Below the pieces are notes generated by a model that ran no database searches, was not told the DNA's origin, and worked only from the letters and a program-made list of their open reading frames with translations. A stretch of 64,000 nt of DNA from Methanospirillum hungatei (lineage in GTDB: Archaea; Halobacteriota; Methanomicrobia; Methanomicrobiales; Methanospirillaceae), in contig NZ_CP077107.1 of NCBI RefSeq assembly GCF_019263745.1, positions 2,852,001 through 2,916,000 on the forward strand, in the 5' to 3' direction. The position numbers were made by a program, and so were the translations under genes. Below are positions 19,255 through 28,522 of this stretch, one piece after another; positions within the stretch are counted from its first letter, which is position 1; the number at the start of each line of letters is the position of its first letter.

Positions 19255-20103
19255 TCATCCTATCCACCTGACCTTCACAGGTTTTCGCTCAGGAATTGAA
19301 TACTGGATGAATGCCGGATGCCCGATCAAAAGTGCAGTCTGTGGTATGGAGCCTTCCGGGAGATCGAGTAATGCCAGGACATCTGGTGACCAATCTGCTG
19401 CCCGCTTTAAAATACCCGTCCAACAGGATCCCAGATTAAAAACCGGTGCAATCAGGTCCAGGTAACTTGTTGCGATAATTGCGTCTGTTGTTGCAGTCAG
19501 TTCATCATTTCCTGAGTATGTTAACAGAAGGTGTGGTGCTCCGTGTGTTATGAGATCCCTGCCTTTCTCCCATTCACTGGTAATATAGGGAAATGAAGTT
19601 CCAATCGCGAATTCATGAAGCCTTTGTTCGGTAATCATCAGGTTCATCCAGGATATTATCTCTTGAGCAATGTTTCTGATTACTTTAGTTTCATAGATAA
19701 CCTGCCATCGGACTGTCTGAAGGTTCATGGCTGACGGTGCATATCGCACAATATCCAGGATCTCTTCTATTGTATCCCGCGGAACCGGTTTTTGCAGGTA
19801 TTTTCTGATTGACCGCCTGTGGAGAACCAGATCCTGTATCTGTTCGGTGGAAACCGGATGAATATTTTGAGAAAGATTTGGTGGTTTTAGGTCTGGGATG
19901 TTCAGGTGAATGGCACCCTCCGGACAGAATGTTTCGCAATGTCCACATTGACTGCAGGGTGGAACGTTTGATGAGATAACGGGTTTTCTTGTTGTTTCAT
20001 CCATGATTATCACGGAGAACATGCAGACTGATGAACAGATCCCGCAGGATATGCATTTTTCTATGTCAATTATAACTGAATGAGTGGGTGATGTCTGCTT
20101 CAT
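19255..20103 (-). CDS. Nitroreductase with N-terminal two-cluster ferredoxin domain
   Basis: The 282-residue product fuses a ferredoxin-like domain (CISCGICSSVC near residue 17; CSQCGHCETFCPEGA near 50) to an FMN nitroreductase fold (about 90-282), opening with the usual RRSIRKYLQKPVP and YAPSAMN. The fused clusters suggest that the flavin is reduced by ferredoxin-type electrons and not by NAD(P)H. The substrate is unknown. It is the last of three minus-strand genes after the sulfite-reductase-like and cupin genes; an 89-base gap with U-tract signals separates it from the cupin gene. Confidence 0.85.
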   Translation of the reverse strand: MKQTSPTHSVIIDIEKCISCGICSSVCMFSVIIMDETTRKPVISSNVPPCSQCGHCETFCPEGAIHLNIPDLKPPNLSQNIHPVSTEQIQDLVLHRRSIRKYLQKPVPRDTIEEILDIVRYAPSAMNLQTVRWQVIYETKVIRNIAQEIISWMNLMITEQRLHEFAIGTSFPYITSEWEKGRDLITHGAPHLLLTYSGNDELTATTDAIIATSYLDLIAPVFNLGSCWTGILKRAADWSPDVLALLDLPEGSIPQTALLIGHPAFIQYSIPERKPVKVRWIG

Positions 20104-20162
20104 ATTTCTTAATCATTCTACCTGCAAAATATAAATCCGGATATTCATGATGGTAAATCTGA

Positions 20163-20190
20163 GTGAAAAAAAGTGGTAAAAAAGGGAAAA
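20163..20190 (-). terminator. U-rich terminator after the cupin gene
   Basis: Read on the minus strand this segment carries three successive T-runs (5, 6 and 7 bases) right after the cupin stop, the form of an archaeal U-tract terminator. Some readthrough to the nitroreductase gene remains possible. Confidence 0.5.
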
Positions 20191-20192
20191 AT

Positions 20193-20531
20193 TTAAAGCA
20201 ATTTTGTCTCTTCAGTTGGTTTTGGGACTTTTACAACAAGAACTCTGAAAACTTCAGTACTCTGGTTAATCCATCGGTGCGGAATCCTGGCTGGACTTTC
20301 CACTAACTTATCTTTTGTTACCTCGGCTTTTTCATCACCGATCTCAACAATTCCTGTCCCTTCCAGGACATAAAAAAAGACGTCGACCGGTGTTATATGT
20401 TTTTTGAGTGATTCTCCTGGTTGAAGCGTAATGACAACTGTCATAGCATGGGGGGAATCATAGATCTTTCTGGCATCCACGTGGTGAGGATTGGGTCCTG
20501 AAGGAACCTGTGCTACATCGGTAATAATCAT
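20193..20531 (-). CDS. Small cupin-domain protein
   Basis: A 112-residue single-domain cupin with a beta-barrel pattern: LQPGESLKKHITPVDVFFYVLEG (motif 1; H at the metal-binding position, then D-V-F) and ESPARIPHRWIN (motif 2 with PHRW). Such proteins bind metals or small ligands; the role is unknown. AAGGTG precedes ATG 20531, which lies only two bases after the sulfite-reductase-like stop, so the two genes are certainly co-transcribed. Confidence 0.85.
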   Translation of the reverse strand: MIITDVAQVPSGPNPHHVDARKIYDSPHAMTVVITLQPGESLKKHITPVDVFFYVLEGTGIVEIGDEKAEVTKDKLVESPARIPHRWINQSTEVFRVLVVKVPKPTEETKLL

Positions 20532-20533
20532 GG

Positions 20534-21217
20534 TTACACCTTATCCAGATTTATATATGGAATCATAGAGAGCAATTCAGATTTTAATGTTTCTATGCCA
20601 ATACGCTCCATGAACCTGGCGGTCCGCTCCTGGGATTCTCCGTGTTTTTGGTAATATTCTAGAAGTCTGCTGACCAGATCACATGCCTCATCTATTGAAA
20701 GGCCATAGGCAATCGGGTCTGCAATTCGAGGCTTTCTTCCACCATTTCCTCCAAAAAGGACAATCCAACCCCGTGTAGTGCCAATAAGTCCGATATCACG
20801 GAGTTGACTCTCACTACAACACCGTTGGCACCCTGATACCCCGATTTTGATTTTTGCCGGGAATTTTTTATCCTGAACGAGAATTTCTATTCTGGATGCA
20901 AGCCCGATTGAATCCTGTGCTCCCCACTTACACATTTCTGTGCCAAGACACCCCTGAACAAATTTAACACAAGGTCCGAGGTCAGGCTTTCCGAGAGTGC
21001 CAAGCTCTTTAAATACGTTATCGACATCATCAGCGGGTATTCCAGCAAGAATAATCCGCTGTCCTGATGTTATTTTCATGACCGGAATGTGAAATTTTCT
21101 CCCGACAGCAGCGATTTGTTCAAGATCCTCAGAAGTGATCATGCCGGCGGGTGTATTTGTCATGATTCCGTATGTTTTCCCATCCCGTTGCAGAATTGCT
21201 CCGTTTATTTTTTTCAT
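20534..21217 (-). CDS. Small siroheme sulfite/nitrite-reductase-like protein
   Basis: A 227-residue member of the sulfite/nitrite reductase superfamily, about the size of the short DsrA-like proteins of methanogens. The siroheme-[4Fe-4S] ligands are complete: C90-x5-C96 and C130-x3-C134 (SGCQRCCSE). It lacks the second half-repeat and any ferredoxin insert. The substrate is not known; assimilatory sulfite reduction or another siroheme reaction is possible. GGAGGA precedes ATG 21217. Confidence 0.85.
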   Translation of the reverse strand: MKKINGAILQRDGKTYGIMTNTPAGMITSEDLEQIAAVGRKFHIPVMKITSGQRIILAGIPADDVDNVFKELGTLGKPDLGPCVKFVQGCLGTEMCKWGAQDSIGLASRIEILVQDKKFPAKIKIGVSGCQRCCSESQLRDIGLIGTTRGWIVLFGGNGGRKPRIADPIAYGLSIDEACDLVSRLLEYYQKHGESQERTARFMERIGIETLKSELLSMIPYINLDKV

Positions 21218-21269
21218 GATATCTTCCTCCTGTTGATATTACGTAAAAGAGGATATATTTCTCCTTTCC

Positions 21270-22280
21270 TCACTGACCGGTATCTGATGGATAATGTAGA
21301 ATATTTATCGGAATTGCCCGCATTTCAATTGCTATGGGTTTTTTAAAATGCTCATCAAGTGCCAGGTGTAAATATTCAAGATCCGGTATCTCTCCGATTC
21401 CGATTATATGAAAAGTAAGGTTCTGTTTCCGAAGATCAAATGTAGTTATCTCATATCCTGATCCGGACAACCAGTTCTTTGTAATGTCTTGTGCTTCTTT
21501 TGAATAATATGCCTGTTCCAGGGTCTCATAACCAGAGATGAAAAGTGGGACTGATATCAGGGCGACACAGATGACTGCAATGGTAAATGCCTGTTTTCGT
21601 TTTTTAGATCGGCTTTTATCCATCCATCCAGGATTAATTCCGGAAATCCAGAAAACTGCCCCCCCGGATACCAGAATGGCAAACAGGTTTGTGAGAAACA
21701 AGAGAAATGAACCGCTTGCATCTCCCCATTGAAATTTGGACAGAGAAATACCAACAACACTGAGCGGAGGAACAAGAGAGATAGCAATCGCAACTCCAGG
21801 CAGTGAGTCACTGACCGATTCCCGGCTGACGGCAAAAGCTCCTGCAGCTCCAGATGCAAGGGCAACATAGAGTGCAAACATATCAGGTGCGGTTCTCGAG
21901 AGGATCTCTGGATTTCCCTGAAAATCAATGGCAAGAGGTGAGATACTACAAGTGAGCAGAGCAGCCAGAAGGATAACAAAAACCGTGCTAATCGTTACCA
22001 TAATCAACGATTTTCCGGCCCGGTGTGTGTCCCCAAGTACAATCGCAAGTGTTGTTGCCATAATTGGTGTCATCAAAGGAGCAATTATCATGGCACCGAT
22101 CACGGTGGCGGTTGAACCTGCAATCACACCATAGGTTGAGATAATGGTTGCAAGTGTCAGGAGTACTCCATAATTTAGTATTCCGTTTCCGGCACATTCA
22201 CCTTCAAAACAGAGTTTTTTCTGTAGTATGGGGAGGTATGCCTGGTCAAATTTATTAACTCTTATAAATTCTTCGAGCAT
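21270..22280 (-). CDS. DUF389-family membrane protein
   Basis: The 336-residue protein has a compact membrane domain of about six to seven helices (residues 30-250) with the family block GSTATVIGAMIIAPLMTPIMATTLAIVLGD (first part visible near residue 57) and VPPLSVVGI, followed by a soluble C-terminal domain. DUF389/TIGR00341 proteins are of unknown transport or sensing function. Transcribed alone; only a short gap separates it from the sulfite-reductase-like gene downstream. Confidence 0.85.
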   Translation of the reverse strand: MLEEFIRVNKFDQAYLPILQKKLCFEGECAGNGILNYGVLLTLATIISTYGVIAGSTATVIGAMIIAPLMTPIMATTLAIVLGDTHRAGKSLIMVTISTVFVILLAALLTCSISPLAIDFQGNPEILSRTAPDMFALYVALASGAAGAFAVSRESVSDSLPGVAIAISLVPPLSVVGISLSKFQWGDASGSFLLFLTNLFAILVSGGAVFWISGINPGWMDKSRSKKRKQAFTIAVICVALISVPLFISGYETLEQAYYSKEAQDITKNWLSGSGYEITTFDLRKQNLTFHIIGIGEIPDLEYLHLALDEHFKKPIAIEMRAIPINILHYPSDTGQ

Positions 22281-22366
22281 AGACCAATGGATGATATGAG
22301 TTCATCCATTATCATAACATTGGTAATAGGGAAATATTCCCTTATTTCATCTATTCAGGCGAATGA

Positions 22367-22375
22367 AAAAAAAAT
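22367..22375 (-). terminator. Poly-U terminator of the thioredoxin-like gene
   Basis: A run of nine A on the plus strand, read as T9 on the minus strand, lies within 20 bases of the stop at 22384. This is a simple archaeal U-tract terminator. Confidence 0.55.
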
Positions 22376-22383
22376 TAAAAGAT

Positions 22384-22848
22384 TTATTCTCCTGTGAATG
22401 ATGCCATATACCAGGTATATACTATATCGAAGTAATTCTTAATGTCATCTGTTCCTTCCAGAGCAACCGGACCCAGGTAAACCAGTGGAATAAAGGTCTT
22501 TTCACGGTTATATGACTGGGAGAATTCCTTAAACCGATCCATCTGATCAGCACCTTCTTCAAGGTTGACCTGCTCCAAAATGACATCCGGATTTTCTTTT
22601 AAGTATGTATCCCAAAAGTCATGGACTGGCATACAGGCACCACAGTTCGGATCATAAAAATAGATGGCTCCCGGTTTTTCAAAATCTGGAGCAGGCTCTT
22701 TTAAGTACTGTATAAGGCCCTGTTCATCGAGTTCCGTTCCATCTTCAATGAAAATGGTAGCTGATACGGGAAAGAATGCGATAATCAAGCTGATTAAAAT
22801 AAAACTGGTGATTATCTTCATGATTAGTTTCCAAGATACATTCTGCAT
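22384..22848 (-). CDS. Exported or membrane-tethered thioredoxin-like protein
   Basis: A 154-residue product with a hydrophobic N-terminal helix (about residues 10-32, MKIITSFILISLIIAFFPVS) that can be a signal peptide or anchor. A thioredoxin-like domain follows, with the redox motif CGAC in YDPNCGACMPVHDFW. I choose ATG 22848 because GAGGA lies five bases before it; ATG 22878 (longer) and ATG 22821 (shorter) are alternatives. Thiol-disulfide chemistry outside the cell membrane is inferred. Partners are not obvious. Confidence 0.75.
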   Translation of the reverse strand: MQNVSWKLIMKIITSFILISLIIAFFPVSATIFIEDGTELDEQGLIQYLKEPAPDFEKPGAIYFYDPNCGACMPVHDFWDTYLKENPDVILEQVNLEEGADQMDRFKEFSQSYNREKTFIPLVYLGPVALEGTDDIKNYFDIVYTWYMASFTGE

Positions 22849-23015
22849 ACGGTTCCTCTTCATCATGTATAATAACAATTCAATGGTTTTTGAATTTTTG
22901 AGTGAATAGAATATATGTTTTCTTTAGAATATGGATTTAATTACTAATATACAGAAGAAAGCGGTTGTAGTCTTTTCATTTTTTTGAAAAATAGTGTGGA
23001 TCATGTCCCATTATC

Positions 23016-24290
23016 CTATATTGGATATAATTTTTCAAGTTTTCTGATGAGGTATGCTAAAACAAAGAGGAGCAGTCCATTTACAACAATAATCTCTGCA
23101 TTAATAAGCCCTGGCATTATCCCTGGGATGAGCATCGAAATACCAAAGGCAATGGATACAAAATTGAGTATGGTCTGGGTAACATTCATTTGTTTAAGGA
23201 TTGGTGGTTGAAAAACCGGTTGATCCGGTGGATTTCTCATTGCCAGGAGTACTGGGTAAAAACGTCCGATAAGTAACACGACACCCCCAATAATATTAAG
23301 CAGACCGATTAATGCCTGGAGCAGGTTGATTAAAACTCCGGGAACAACGCTGGATATAATTCCAAAGGTTGCAAAGGTCATACCAATAATGACCATCAGC
23401 CAGGAGCGTTTGTATGCACCAACCGGCGTTTCACCGAGTGCCATCATCTGAATCGCAAAAATGACCAGAAGCATCCCTAACAGCCCATCTTGTGAAAAAG
23501 GAAATAATCCCAGATTTACCGGGATCAGGACTAATCCAAGAAGAGTTAGGAGAACTGCAACCAGAAGAAGAACACTCAATGAGAGGGAGAGTGAAGTATC
23601 TTTTAGTACCAGCCAAATCCTACTTGTTTGCGTATTATCAATTCTCGCATGAATATCATTGGCTGTTTGTTTTGAAGACGGGTATTTTCGAGCAATCTTC
23701 TGAATACACCATGCAAGGTAAAATAAACTTATTGCATACAGAATTAGAATTACAGCGGTTTGTTGATTGGTAGTTATCCCAGGAAAAAGAGTGATCAGGC
23801 CACAAAAACAGCTTATAATGTATACTATCCCACACGCCAGGATGAGGTGCTGTAACACACCTGAACTATGTCTCCATGTTTTTGCCTTGTCTTCCCTCAA
23901 AAATAATTGTAGGAAAAGAGCTGCTCCTCCGAAAAAAAGAACGCTTCCGACAAGGATCCTAACATACTCTGAAAGATAGCCAGGAATAAAACCTGCAGCC
24001 ATACCTACAATCGCAACGCATATACCTGCCAAAATCAAAAGCCAAGACCGCTTGAGATCACCAAATGGTGTCTTTCCCATGGTGACGATTTGAAAAGCGA
24101 TAAGGAGGAGGAACAATCCATAGGTGCTATCTGGTGCATATGGAAGAATTCCGGTGTTAATCTGAAAGAGAAGTACCCCAAAAAGAAACATAAAAATCCC
24201 AAGAATGATCAAAATGACCACTTCGATCGTAAGATCTGCTTCCCCGGTAATTTTAAGATGGTTCTTTATCTGCCTGTGTTCGTCTGTCAT
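23016..24290 (-). CDS. Multi-spanning membrane protein with internal duplication
   Basis: The 424-residue protein contains about ten to twelve membrane helices in two similar halves. FQIVTMGKTPFGDLKRSWLL (first half) matches IQMMALGETPVGAYKRSWLM (second half), each followed by a glycine-rich helix pair. The family is unknown to me; it resembles HdeD/DUF308-like small membrane proteins in its regular hairpins. Start ATG 24290 is supported by AAGGAG nine bases upstream; a longer version from 24341 has no such site. Transcribed alone. No catalytic motif is visible. Confidence 0.7.
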   Translation of the reverse strand: MTDEHRQIKNHLKITGEADLTIEVVILIILGIFMFLFGVLLFQINTGILPYAPDSTYGLFLLLIAFQIVTMGKTPFGDLKRSWLLILAGICVAIVGMAAGFIPGYLSEYVRILVGSVLFFGGAALFLQLFLREDKAKTWRHSSGVLQHLILACGIVYIISCFCGLITLFPGITTNQQTAVILILYAISLFYLAWCIQKIARKYPSSKQTANDIHARIDNTQTSRIWLVLKDTSLSLSLSVLLLVAVLLTLLGLVLIPVNLGLFPFSQDGLLGMLLVIFAIQMMALGETPVGAYKRSWLMVIIGMTFATFGIISSVVPGVLINLLQALIGLLNIIGGVVLLIGRFYPVLLAMRNPPDQPVFQPPILKQMNVTQTILNFVSIAFGISMLIPGIMPGLINAEIIVVNGLLLFVLAYLIRKLEKLYPI

Positions 24291-24612
24291 ATAATATACT
24301 ACTCCTTGAATGGCGATTGTACCCTTAATGCATTCTTTCAAAGTAGCATTATTTTCGAAAAATGATATTTCTATCTGAATCCACTTATCTGTCGATAACT
24401 GCCCGCTGGCACACGTATTTTAAATCGGACACCTTCACCTGGAATACTACAGCAGATATCAAAATAAAAAAATCTTATAGTATTATGTTGTATTATCGAT
24501 AATTCAATCAATAAATTATTAATACTTATGGCATAATCATGCAATAAGATGATAACCTGAAATTATAAATCTTCATGGCTCTTATTACACGATCAAGTTT
24601 TATAGAATTTGG
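24291..24612. other. Intergenic region between divergent genes
   Basis: About 320 AT-rich bases without a recognisable gene. It must hold the promoters of the duplicated membrane protein (minus) and of the ATPase-like/MscS pair (plus). TATA-like runs are too numerous to choose one. Confidence 0.4.
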
Positions 24613-25677
24613 GTGATTTTCATATCCAGGATCCAGAATGATAACTCTCTAAACCAAACATGTATTCTCGGAAATGATGTCCTGTTGTATGAATCTAAAA
24701 TATGTGAGATCCTGACACATATCAGAAAACCCGGAGACTTCAGAACTCCTCCAAAAATCGCTATAATAAGTCCAACTTCATACTCCAGAACCGTTGTAGC
24801 AGATAGTATTGCCAGGGAAATTTCTGTATTAGTTAAGAGGAAAAATTTTTCTGGAGAACCATTTGGAAAAAGAGAGTTGGAGAATTTATTTGAAGAACAT
24901 GCGGTTTATGTCTGCGAAGAATGTCAATATCTTTATGAAAGAAGGCCACATGGTTTTGATCTTCTGAGGTTATTTCTATCTTCTCTTGTAACGAATTCAC
25001 GTCAGGTTATTACTACATGGAACCAGTATTCATGGAATTTCCTGAGTGGATTTCTTCACATAGAACGCTGGTTTCCGATAATTATTACTCTTCCTCTCTT
25101 ATCCTTACCTGAATTAAAAAAATATCTCATTGCTGATGGGAAAGAAAACCTTCATTTTATTATTGATACTGAACTGGATAATTCATTGGAATTAGTAAGG
25201 AAAGATTATGATATTACCATTTCTTCATTAAATCTTTCGTTTTCTATTCCATATCTGACCGTTCAACGTCGTTATGCATCATATATTCCTTTACTCGCAG
25301 ATAAACAGGCTTTGCCAGAAGAACTGATCTTTCGGGAAATATATCGACTATCTTCAGGTGAACCAGGGATCGCTCTGAAAATATTTCATGATGCGATAGT
25401 GGAAGATGAAATCAGAGTAACACACCTTCCAAAGCCGCTTTCTGTCCCTGAATTATATGCTATTGATATCTTTGTGTTAACCCTTATTCTCATGTATGAA
25501 TTACCTGTATATTCAAGGCTAAATGAGTCCATTCAGGATAAAGCAATGCTTAATTCTTCATTATATCGACTGGTATCATCAGGGCTGGTAATCAGAAATG
25601 AGGAAGTATGGTGCATCAGTTTAGAGGGATTTGCACCGGTTGTGGATTACTTAAAACAACGGAGGATGATTTGGTAA
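24613..25677 (+). CDS. Degenerate AAA/STAND-like ATPase-type protein, unknown function
   Basis: A 354-residue protein that I do not recognise by family. Its order of elements suggests a P-loop NTPase remnant. AIISPTSYSRTVVADSIAREI sits where a Walker A strand-loop-helix should be but lacks GKT. HAVYVCEECQYLY resembles Walker B, and SRQVITTWNQYSW a sensor strand. The C-terminal 90 residues look like a winged helix (SSLYRLVSSGLVIRN). The start is uncertain: GTG 24613 lies within GGGTGAT, which may instead be a ribosome binding site. The stop overlaps the MscS start as TAATG, so the two proteins are made together and probably work together. AT-rich compared with the neighbouring housekeeping genes. 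Confidence 0.6.
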   Translation: MIFISRIQNDNSLNQTCILGNDVLLYESKICEILTHIRKPGDFRTPPKIAIISPTSYSRTVVADSIAREISVLVKRKNFSGEPFGKRELENLFEEHAVYVCEECQYLYERRPHGFDLLRLFLSSLVTNSRQVITTWNQYSWNFLSGFLHIERWFPIIITLPLLSLPELKKYLIADGKENLHFIIDTELDNSLELVRKDYDITISSLNLSFSIPYLTVQRRYASYIPLLADKQALPEELIFREIYRLSSGEPGIALKIFHDAIVEDEIRVTHLPKPLSVPELYAIDIFVLTLILMYELPVYSRLNESIQDKAMLNSSLYRLVSSGLVIRNEEVWCISLEGFAPVVDYLKQRRMIW

Positions 25678-26552
25678 TGAATGAAAGCGTTGCGTTGGAT
25701 ATGGGCTCACCTGTTGCCCCTCTTTCCGGAGACTATTCTTTCCTTATTCTATATATTGTCCTGATTTATCTTTTAACATTTATTCTTAACTGGATTATTG
25801 GTCATTTTCTCCAACAATTTTCCGAGATGTTTTCTAAAGATCGTATCACCATACAAATGCTGATACCGCTAGTAAAAATTGCTTTTTATTGTATTGCTAC
25901 CTGGTTTGCCATCACTGCAATTCTCGCTCCTTCCTATACTGAGATGGTTGCCTTTTTTGGATTATTTGGTGCTGCATTGGGTTTTGGGCTGAAGGATCTT
26001 CTGGCCAACATTATCGGAGGTATTGTGATAATTTTTGAAAAACCATATCAGATTGGGGATAAAGTAGCGTTTGGAGCGTATTATGGTGAAGTGACAGATA
26101 TTGGTCTTCGAACAACAAGAATGGTTACTCCGTCTGACGATGTTGTGACCATACCAAATTACCAGATATTTTCCGGAACTGTTTCTAGTGGAAATTTTGG
26201 TTCCACTGCAATGATGGTTGTAACAGATCTCTTCATTGATACGGATTCAGATTATTCCCTGGCTCAAACTCTTGTCAGAGAAACAATTGCAAGTTCACCA
26301 TATGTAATTATTAGTGATGATTTTCCTTACACAGTTCTTATTCACTCATTTCCATTTTATAATCGAATAAGGGCCAAAGCATATGTGACAGATCATAGGT
26401 ATGAGTTTGAGTATCAATCTGATCTCCATCAACGAGCCTGGGATGCGATGAGAAATGAGAATATTCGTTCTCCACCATACCCGGGTGTCCTAATGGAAAA
26501 ACAACAAGACTCTAACCAGTATTTAATCACTGAAAAGTTAGAGGGGAGATAA
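25677..26552 (+). CDS. MscS-family mechanosensitive channel
   Basis: A 291-residue small-conductance channel with N-terminal membrane helices (about residues 15-115), the pore helix FGLFGAALGFGLKDLLANIIGGIVI, the beta domain (IGDKVAFGAYYGEVTDIGLRTTRM) and a mixed C-terminal domain ending near residue 260. It releases solutes on hypo-osmotic shock. ATG 25677 is chosen for its GGAGGATGAT site and its one-base overlap with the preceding stop. A run of T8 follows the stop (26555-26562). The neighbours Kup and abl point to osmotic balance. Confidence 0.85.
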   Translation: MNESVALDMGSPVAPLSGDYSFLILYIVLIYLLTFILNWIIGHFLQQFSEMFSKDRITIQMLIPLVKIAFYCIATWFAITAILAPSYTEMVAFFGLFGAALGFGLKDLLANIIGGIVIIFEKPYQIGDKVAFGAYYGEVTDIGLRTTRMVTPSDDVVTIPNYQIFSGTVSSGNFGSTAMMVVTDLFIDTDSDYSLAQTLVRETIASSPYVIISDDFPYTVLIHSFPFYNRIRAKAYVTDHRYEFEYQSDLHQRAWDAMRNENIRSPPYPGVLMEKQQDSNQYLITEKLEGR

Positions 26553-26686
26553 TGTTTTTTTTCAAAGGTATTTTTATCACGTTTTCTCTTGAAAACAGAC
26601 ACCGATCTGTTATTGTTGTGTAATTCAAATGTAGAGTTCATAAAAAAACCAAAAGCACTTTATTATTTCTTTTAAAACGTAAAGGT

Positions 26687-28498
26687 ATGTTTTCTACCCT
26701 GGTCGATTCCCGGGTTCTTAAATCATTAGGGCTTGTATTTGGAGACATCGGGACAAGTCCGATTTATACAATTGGCATCATACTTCTTGTTCTCGTCCCG
26801 GATGAGGGAAATATTTTTGGAATTATCTCTTTAATTTTCTGGAGCCTTTTTCTAATAATCACGGTCCAGTATGTCTGGTTTGCCATGAATGTTGGATCAA
26901 AGGGTGAAGGAGGTACTATTGTATTAAAAGAAATTCTGACTGGATTATTAAAGGACAGCCCATTGGTTCCGTTTATATCACTCCTGGCGATAGTCGGTGT
27001 TTGTCTTTTCATGGGTGACGGGGTGATCACACCTGCTATCAGTATTTTATCTGCTGTTGAAGGAATTAGACTCGTTCCAGGGCTTGAAGATATAAGTGGT
27101 ACTATTTTGCTTCTTATTGCAGCTTCAATTGCAATCTGTTTATTTGCATTCCAGAGAAGGGGAACAGATAAGATTTCATGGGCATTTGGTCCGGTGATGG
27201 CAATATGGTTCCTCTGTCTCTCAATTACAGGGCTAATCAGTCTGGTATCAACACCGCACATTCTGTTTGCGTTAAGCCCTCATTTTGCATTTGGGTTTTT
27301 ACTGGATAACGGCCTTGCTTCACTCATCGTGTTATCAGCTCTTGTATTATGTGTCACTGGAGGTGAAGCATTGTATGCTGATATGGGTCACCTTGGTCGG
27401 GAACCTATTGTAAAAGGGTGGTATTGTGTGTTTCCTGCTCTAATGCTTAGTTATCTGGGTCAGGGGGCATTTGTACTAGAACATGGTTCTACCGGAACGG
27501 TCCTCTTCTCCATGGTTTCCTCCATAGTTGGACCATTATACATTCCGTTTCTGGTCATGAGTATCTGTGCAACGGTTATAGCGTCTCAGGCTATGATCAG
27601 CGGTATGTTTTCTATTGTTTATCAGGCAATGACAACACGGATTATACCAAAAATGAAGATAGATTACACATCTTCATCACTTCGGTCACAGATCTATATT
27701 GACAGCATAAACTGGATCCTTTTATTAGCAGTGTTGATCGTTATGGCTGCTTTTCAGTCATCAGAACATCTTGGGGCAGCATATGGACTTGCAGTTGCCG
27801 GAGATATGTCAATAACTGCTTTCATGCTTCTTGTCATATTTTCCATCAAAAGGGATGCAGGAAAGGTTGGAGTCATGTGTTTATTACTTGGAATTAACCT
27901 GACCTTCTTCATGGCCTGTTTAACAAAACTCCCACATGGAGCTTACTGGTCTTTTCTTCTGGCCCTGATACCTTTTATCATAATCATGATATTTATACAG
28001 GGGCAGCAGAAACTTCGTTCAGTATTTAAACCCATCCCCTATGAAGAGTTTATCGATAAATATCATCAGTTATACAAGGGAGTATGCAAAATTTCAGGTG
28101 CTGCACTGTATTTTACCTCAGATATTCGATCAGTCTCTCCCTATATTGGACAAATTTTTTTCCAAAATAACATCATTTACCAACAAAACATTCTGGTTTC
28201 TGTCAGAGTCAAAGGATATCCTTTTGGAGTTACATCTGATTATCAGGAAGGACTGGCAGAAGGGCTTTCTGCATTTATCATTGAAGCTGGGTATATGGAA
28301 ATTGTAGATATCGAAGGTCTTCTCCGTGAGAGAGGGATTTATGAAAAAACGATCTTTTATGGCATTGAGAATATCATAAGTGACCGGATGATCTGGAACC
28401 TCTTTGGTCTGATGAAAAAAGCTTCTCCACCATTTGTTCAGTTTTATTCATTGCCGGCTGAGAAAATTCACGGAGTAGTTACCAGGTTTGTAATGTAA
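26687..28498 (+). CDS. kup: Kup/HAK-type potassium uptake transporter
   Basis: The 603-residue product has 12 membrane helices and a cytoplasmic C-terminal tail (from about 450), with the family signatures LGLVFGDIGTSPIYT at the N-terminus and TGGEALYADMGHLGR near residue 228. It imports K+ with protons. Potassium accumulation is the first response to salt in methanogens, which suits the adjoining MscS and compatible-solute genes. The start ATG 26687 has AAAGG directly next to it, closer than ideal, so a slightly later start is possible. Confidence 0.92.
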   Translation: MFSTLVDSRVLKSLGLVFGDIGTSPIYTIGIILLVLVPDEGNIFGIISLIFWSLFLIITVQYVWFAMNVGSKGEGGTIVLKEILTGLLKDSPLVPFISLLAIVGVCLFMGDGVITPAISILSAVEGIRLVPGLEDISGTILLLIAASIAICLFAFQRRGTDKISWAFGPVMAIWFLCLSITGLISLVSTPHILFALSPHFAFGFLLDNGLASLIVLSALVLCVTGGEALYADMGHLGREPIVKGWYCVFPALMLSYLGQGAFVLEHGSTGTVLFSMVSSIVGPLYIPFLVMSICATVIASQAMISGMFSIVYQAMTTRIIPKMKIDYTSSSLRSQIYIDSINWILLLAVLIVMAAFQSSEHLGAAYGLAVAGDMSITAFMLLVIFSIKRDAGKVGVMCLLLGINLTFFMACLTKLPHGAYWSFLLALIPFIIIMIFIQGQQKLRSVFKPIPYEEFIDKYHQLYKGVCKISGAALYFTSDIRSVSPYIGQIFFQNNIIYQQNILVSVRVKGYPFGVTSDYQEGLAEGLSAFIIEAGYMEIVDIEGLLRERGIYEKTIFYGIENIISDRMIWNLFGLMKKASPPFVQFYSLPAEKIHGVVTRFVM

Positions 28499-28522
28499 AT
28501 TAAGAAAAAAATTATTTGAAAT

